Assembly (NCBI GenBank): GCA_030154025.1
Contig: JASKKT010000004.1
Coordinates: 1 to 64,000 of the forward strand
DNA: 64,000 nt
Direction of reading: 5' to 3'
Origin: Methanolobus sp.
GTDB lineage: Archaea > Halobacteriota > Methanosarcinia > Methanosarcinales > Methanosarcinaceae
Part shown: positions 62,378 through 64,000 of the stretch, in pieces
How the letters are laid out: the number at the start of each line of letters is the position of its first letter
Position numbering within the stretch: position 1 is the first letter of the stretch
Notes under the pieces: model-generated
The model's database searches: none
What the model saw: the letters and a program-made list of their open reading frames with translations, nothing else
Told to the model about the DNA's origin: nothing
Program-made: the position numbers and the translations under genes

Positions 62378-63373
62378 TTAGTTCCTGTAGATGCCGATGA
62401 TATCGCTCAGGATGGCACTGGCTGTCTCTATTGAGCCTGCGCCTCTTCCTGTGATGGTTATGGGACCCGCGAGGTCGGTCTGCACTGAGAACACATTCAG
62501 TGTACCGCCCACTGCAAGTGGATGGCTCAGCGGCACCAGCTTGGGTGCGACGTTGATATTGCTGTCGTTGACCTCGCCTATGAGCTTGATTGCAAAGCCA
62601 TCAGCGTTTGCAAGTGAGAGCGCCTCGGGAGTTATCCTGGTGATACCGGTCACTGTCACATCTTTATAAGAAACGTTCATCCCGAAGATGGAATTGGCTA
62701 CTATCACAAGCTTGGATGCGGTGTCAATGCCTTCAACATCATACGAAGGATCCTTTTCAGCTATCCCGAGTTCCTGGGCCTCGGCCAGCATCTGCTCGTA
62801 AGGGGCCTGCTCCTCCATCATGCGGCTGAGGATATAGTTGCAGGTGCCATTGAAAATGCCTTCCATACTGATCATTCTGTTACCTGCAAGCACATCACAT
62901 GCAAGGTTAATGACAGGCATCGCACCGCCTACGGTGGCTTCGAACCTGCAGTGTGAGCCTGAGCTCTTAGCTGCCGCCATCACCTCGCCGTACTTGAGAG
63001 CAAGGGGGCCCTTGTTGGACGTCACTACATCCATACCCCTCTCAAAGGCGGCCATCATATTGACAAGTCCTACGCCACCGGTCTCGATGTTCGTAGGGGT
63101 GGTCTCTATCACCAGCTCATGGTCCACTGTCCTTATTATCTCGGTACCGGAAATGGTATCGCTCCCCACTGCCCCGGTTTCCTTTTTGCGGGACAGTGCA
63201 GATGCAAGGTCCACACCCTGAGAGTCAACGACCGCTGTTCTCGAATCCGCTATGGCGATCACTTTCAGGTCGATGCCGATGCTACGCAGGTAGTCACGCT
63301 TGTCAAGAAGCACTTTTGCAACACCCCGGCCCACAGCCCCAAAACCTATTATTGATGCACGTATCGTTTTCAT
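62378..63373 (-). CDS. hom: Homoserine dehydrogenase
   Basis: This enzyme reduces aspartate semialdehyde to homoserine for threonine, methionine and isoleucine synthesis. The Rossmann motif is [26 protein letters not shown] and [17 protein letters not shown] with [20 protein letters not shown] are core parts. There is no ACT extension; a separate ACT gene lies directly upstream. ATG 63373 follows GAGGATGATGTA and gives 331 residues; the ORF-track start at 63394 overlaps the upstream gene. Confidence 0.94.
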   Translation of the reverse strand: MKTIRASIIGFGAVGRGVAKVLLDKRDYLRSIGIDLKVIAIADSRTAVVDSQGVDLASALSRKKETGAVGSDTISGTEIIRTVDHELVIETTPTNIETGGVGLVNMMAAFERGMDVVTSNKGPLALKYGEVMAAAKSSGSHCRFEATVGGAMPVINLACDVLAGNRMISMEGIFNGTCNYILSRMMEEQAPYEQMLAEAQELGIAEKDPSYDVEGIDTASKLVIVANSIFGMNVSYKDVTVTGITRITPEALSLANADGFAIKLIGEVNDSNINVAPKLVPLSHPLAVGGTLNVFSVQTDLAGPITITGRGAGSIETASAILSDIIGIYRN

Positions 63374-63383
63374 TACATCATCC

Positions 63384-63884
63384 TCAGTTGACACATATAG
63401 GCTCTATGACCAGCAGGTCCTTCTCCTTTGCAATGGATTTCAGCAATTCTATGGCAGCGCTCATGTGCTGTTTGCTCACAGCATCTATCTTAAGGGAAGC
63501 TGAGGAAGGCCTGTTTATACGCGGCATTGCCAGGTTCAGGTCAACAACTTCAGCATATCCTGTATTGTCGATCTTATCAATGGTGTCCTTGATGTCAGTG
63601 TGCACTATGTGGCCTATAAGTATCACTGCACCGTGCTCAAGATACCTCTTCTCGTCCACGCTCACCACGCTGATCCCGCTTTCTTCCAGGAGGGATATTA
63701 TATTGTCAAGGTGATCGGACTTGATCTCGAATACAAGATGCACGGGGATCTTGCCGCGGGGCGTCTTCTTCTCATGGTGATGCACGACAGATATGAGATT
63801 GCCCTTAAATTCAGAAACGGGCTTCAGTGCAAGGACTAGTTGCCCCGGGATGTCTTTCAGTTCAAGGTCCATAGAAACTCGCAT
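63384..63884 (-). CDS. ACT-domain protein, likely regulator of homoserine dehydrogenase
   Basis: This is a 166-residue protein. The N-terminal ACT domain begins LELKDIPGQLVLALKPVSEF, with ISVVHHHEKKTPRGKIPV and VFEIKSDHLDNIISLLEE. The C-terminal half has RPSSASLKIDAVSKQHMSAA. ACT domains bind amino acids. The place next to hom, itself without an ACT tail, suggests that it senses threonine or methionine and regulates Hom. That is inference. The start follows GAGGTATAT. Confidence 0.82.
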   Translation of the reverse strand: MRVSMDLELKDIPGQLVLALKPVSEFKGNLISVVHHHEKKTPRGKIPVHLVFEIKSDHLDNIISLLEESGISVVSVDEKRYLEHGAVILIGHIVHTDIKDTIDKIDNTGYAEVVDLNLAMPRINRPSSASLKIDAVSKQHMSAAIELLKSIAKEKDLLVIEPICVN

Positions 63885-63946
63885 ATATACCTCGTAAGAG
63901 TCGATAAAATACTCTGGATGATTTCTGTATCCTTAGGCATCAAATA

Positions 63947-63960
63947 CAGTTATATATTTT
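63947..63960 (-). promoter_or_regulatory. TATA box for the ACT-hom-lig operon
   Basis: On the minus strand AAAATATATAACTG lies about 65 bases before the ACT-gene start at 63884. No other gene lies between this element and the window end. Confidence 0.5.
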
Positions 63961-64000
63961 GGTTTGTCCCTTCAGGCTGGATATTTTCAGCGCCATTCTT

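Overview
The window is archaeal, most likely a methylotrophic or acetotrophic methanogen of the Methanosarcinaceae (Methanolobus/Methanomethylovorans-like; the genus cannot be fixed from here). Supporting evidence: a membrane-anchored LonB protease, an ATP-dependent DNA ligase, a two-domain Methanosarcina-type S-layer protein with a C-terminal membrane anchor, an archaeal-length ThiC, a Tes-like radical SAM enzyme (tetraether lipids), TATA-type promoters and GGAGG/GGTGA ribosome sites. No rRNA and no CRISPR array were found.

Layout. 1-528: end of an M42 peptidase. 670-2748: a mntA-hepT antitoxin-toxin pair split at its stop/start overlap by a tnpB-only IS200/IS605-type element. 3013-7793: branched-chain amino acid operon cimA-ilvB-ilvN-ilvC. 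7864-17009: nitroreductase, topA, thiC, a peroxiredoxin with a long N-terminal extension, an HETGH membrane protein, a CDF transporter, a candidate structured RNA and a MarC-family protein. 17076-17800: debris of a P-type ATPase. 17910-30953: a 13-kb glycogen/alpha-glucan operon (GT3-like synthase, GalT-like transferase, GT4, CorA, DUF432, MscS, degenerate GH57, intact GH57, GH15, debranching enzyme). 30993-35639: a DUF2582 winged helix, a tiny membrane ORF, remnants of a 2-hydroxyacid dehydrogenase and an F420-type oxidoreductase, a MgtC/DUF4010 protein, a site-2 protease and a frameshifted PRC-barrel gene. 36024-48895: Tes-like enzyme, pyrophosphatase, a glycogen phosphorylase remnant, the S-layer protein, a frameshifted EamA exporter, a NYN protein, an intact P-type ATPase, GltS-like and ferric-reductase-like membrane proteins and two small proteins. 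49066-49372: tRNAs Gly, Phe and Val. 50423-55001: lonB-tldD-pmbA. 55211-58077: histidine kinase and response regulator. 58083-63884 (minus strand): MFS and PAP2 proteins, then the operon ACT-hom-lig-cupredoxin-like lipoprotein.

How the genes work together. The large operon looks like a complete storage-polysaccharide module: GT3/GT4 synthases build glucan, GalT supplies or salvages activated sugar, and GH57, GH15 and the debranching enzyme degrade it. CorA, DUF432 and MscS in its middle suggest coupling of glucan turnover to osmotic or ionic state. A phosphorylase remnant elsewhere suggests that breakdown is now mainly hydrolytic. cimA-ilvBNC feeds isoleucine, valine and leucine synthesis.

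The most notable signals are: (i) the tnpB element placed at the mntA/hepT GTGA overlap, which decapitates the toxin; (ii) genes whose conserved N-termini start upstream of any ATG/GTG/TTG (cimA, GH15, perhaps PAP2), each with a purine-rich motif before an ATA codon; (iii) a GH57 paralogue with the acid/base Asp replaced by Lys; (iv) a two-hairpin candidate RNA at about 15.95-16.1 kb; (v) many decaying genes, one with an in-frame UAG. Some frameshifts could be sequencing errors.
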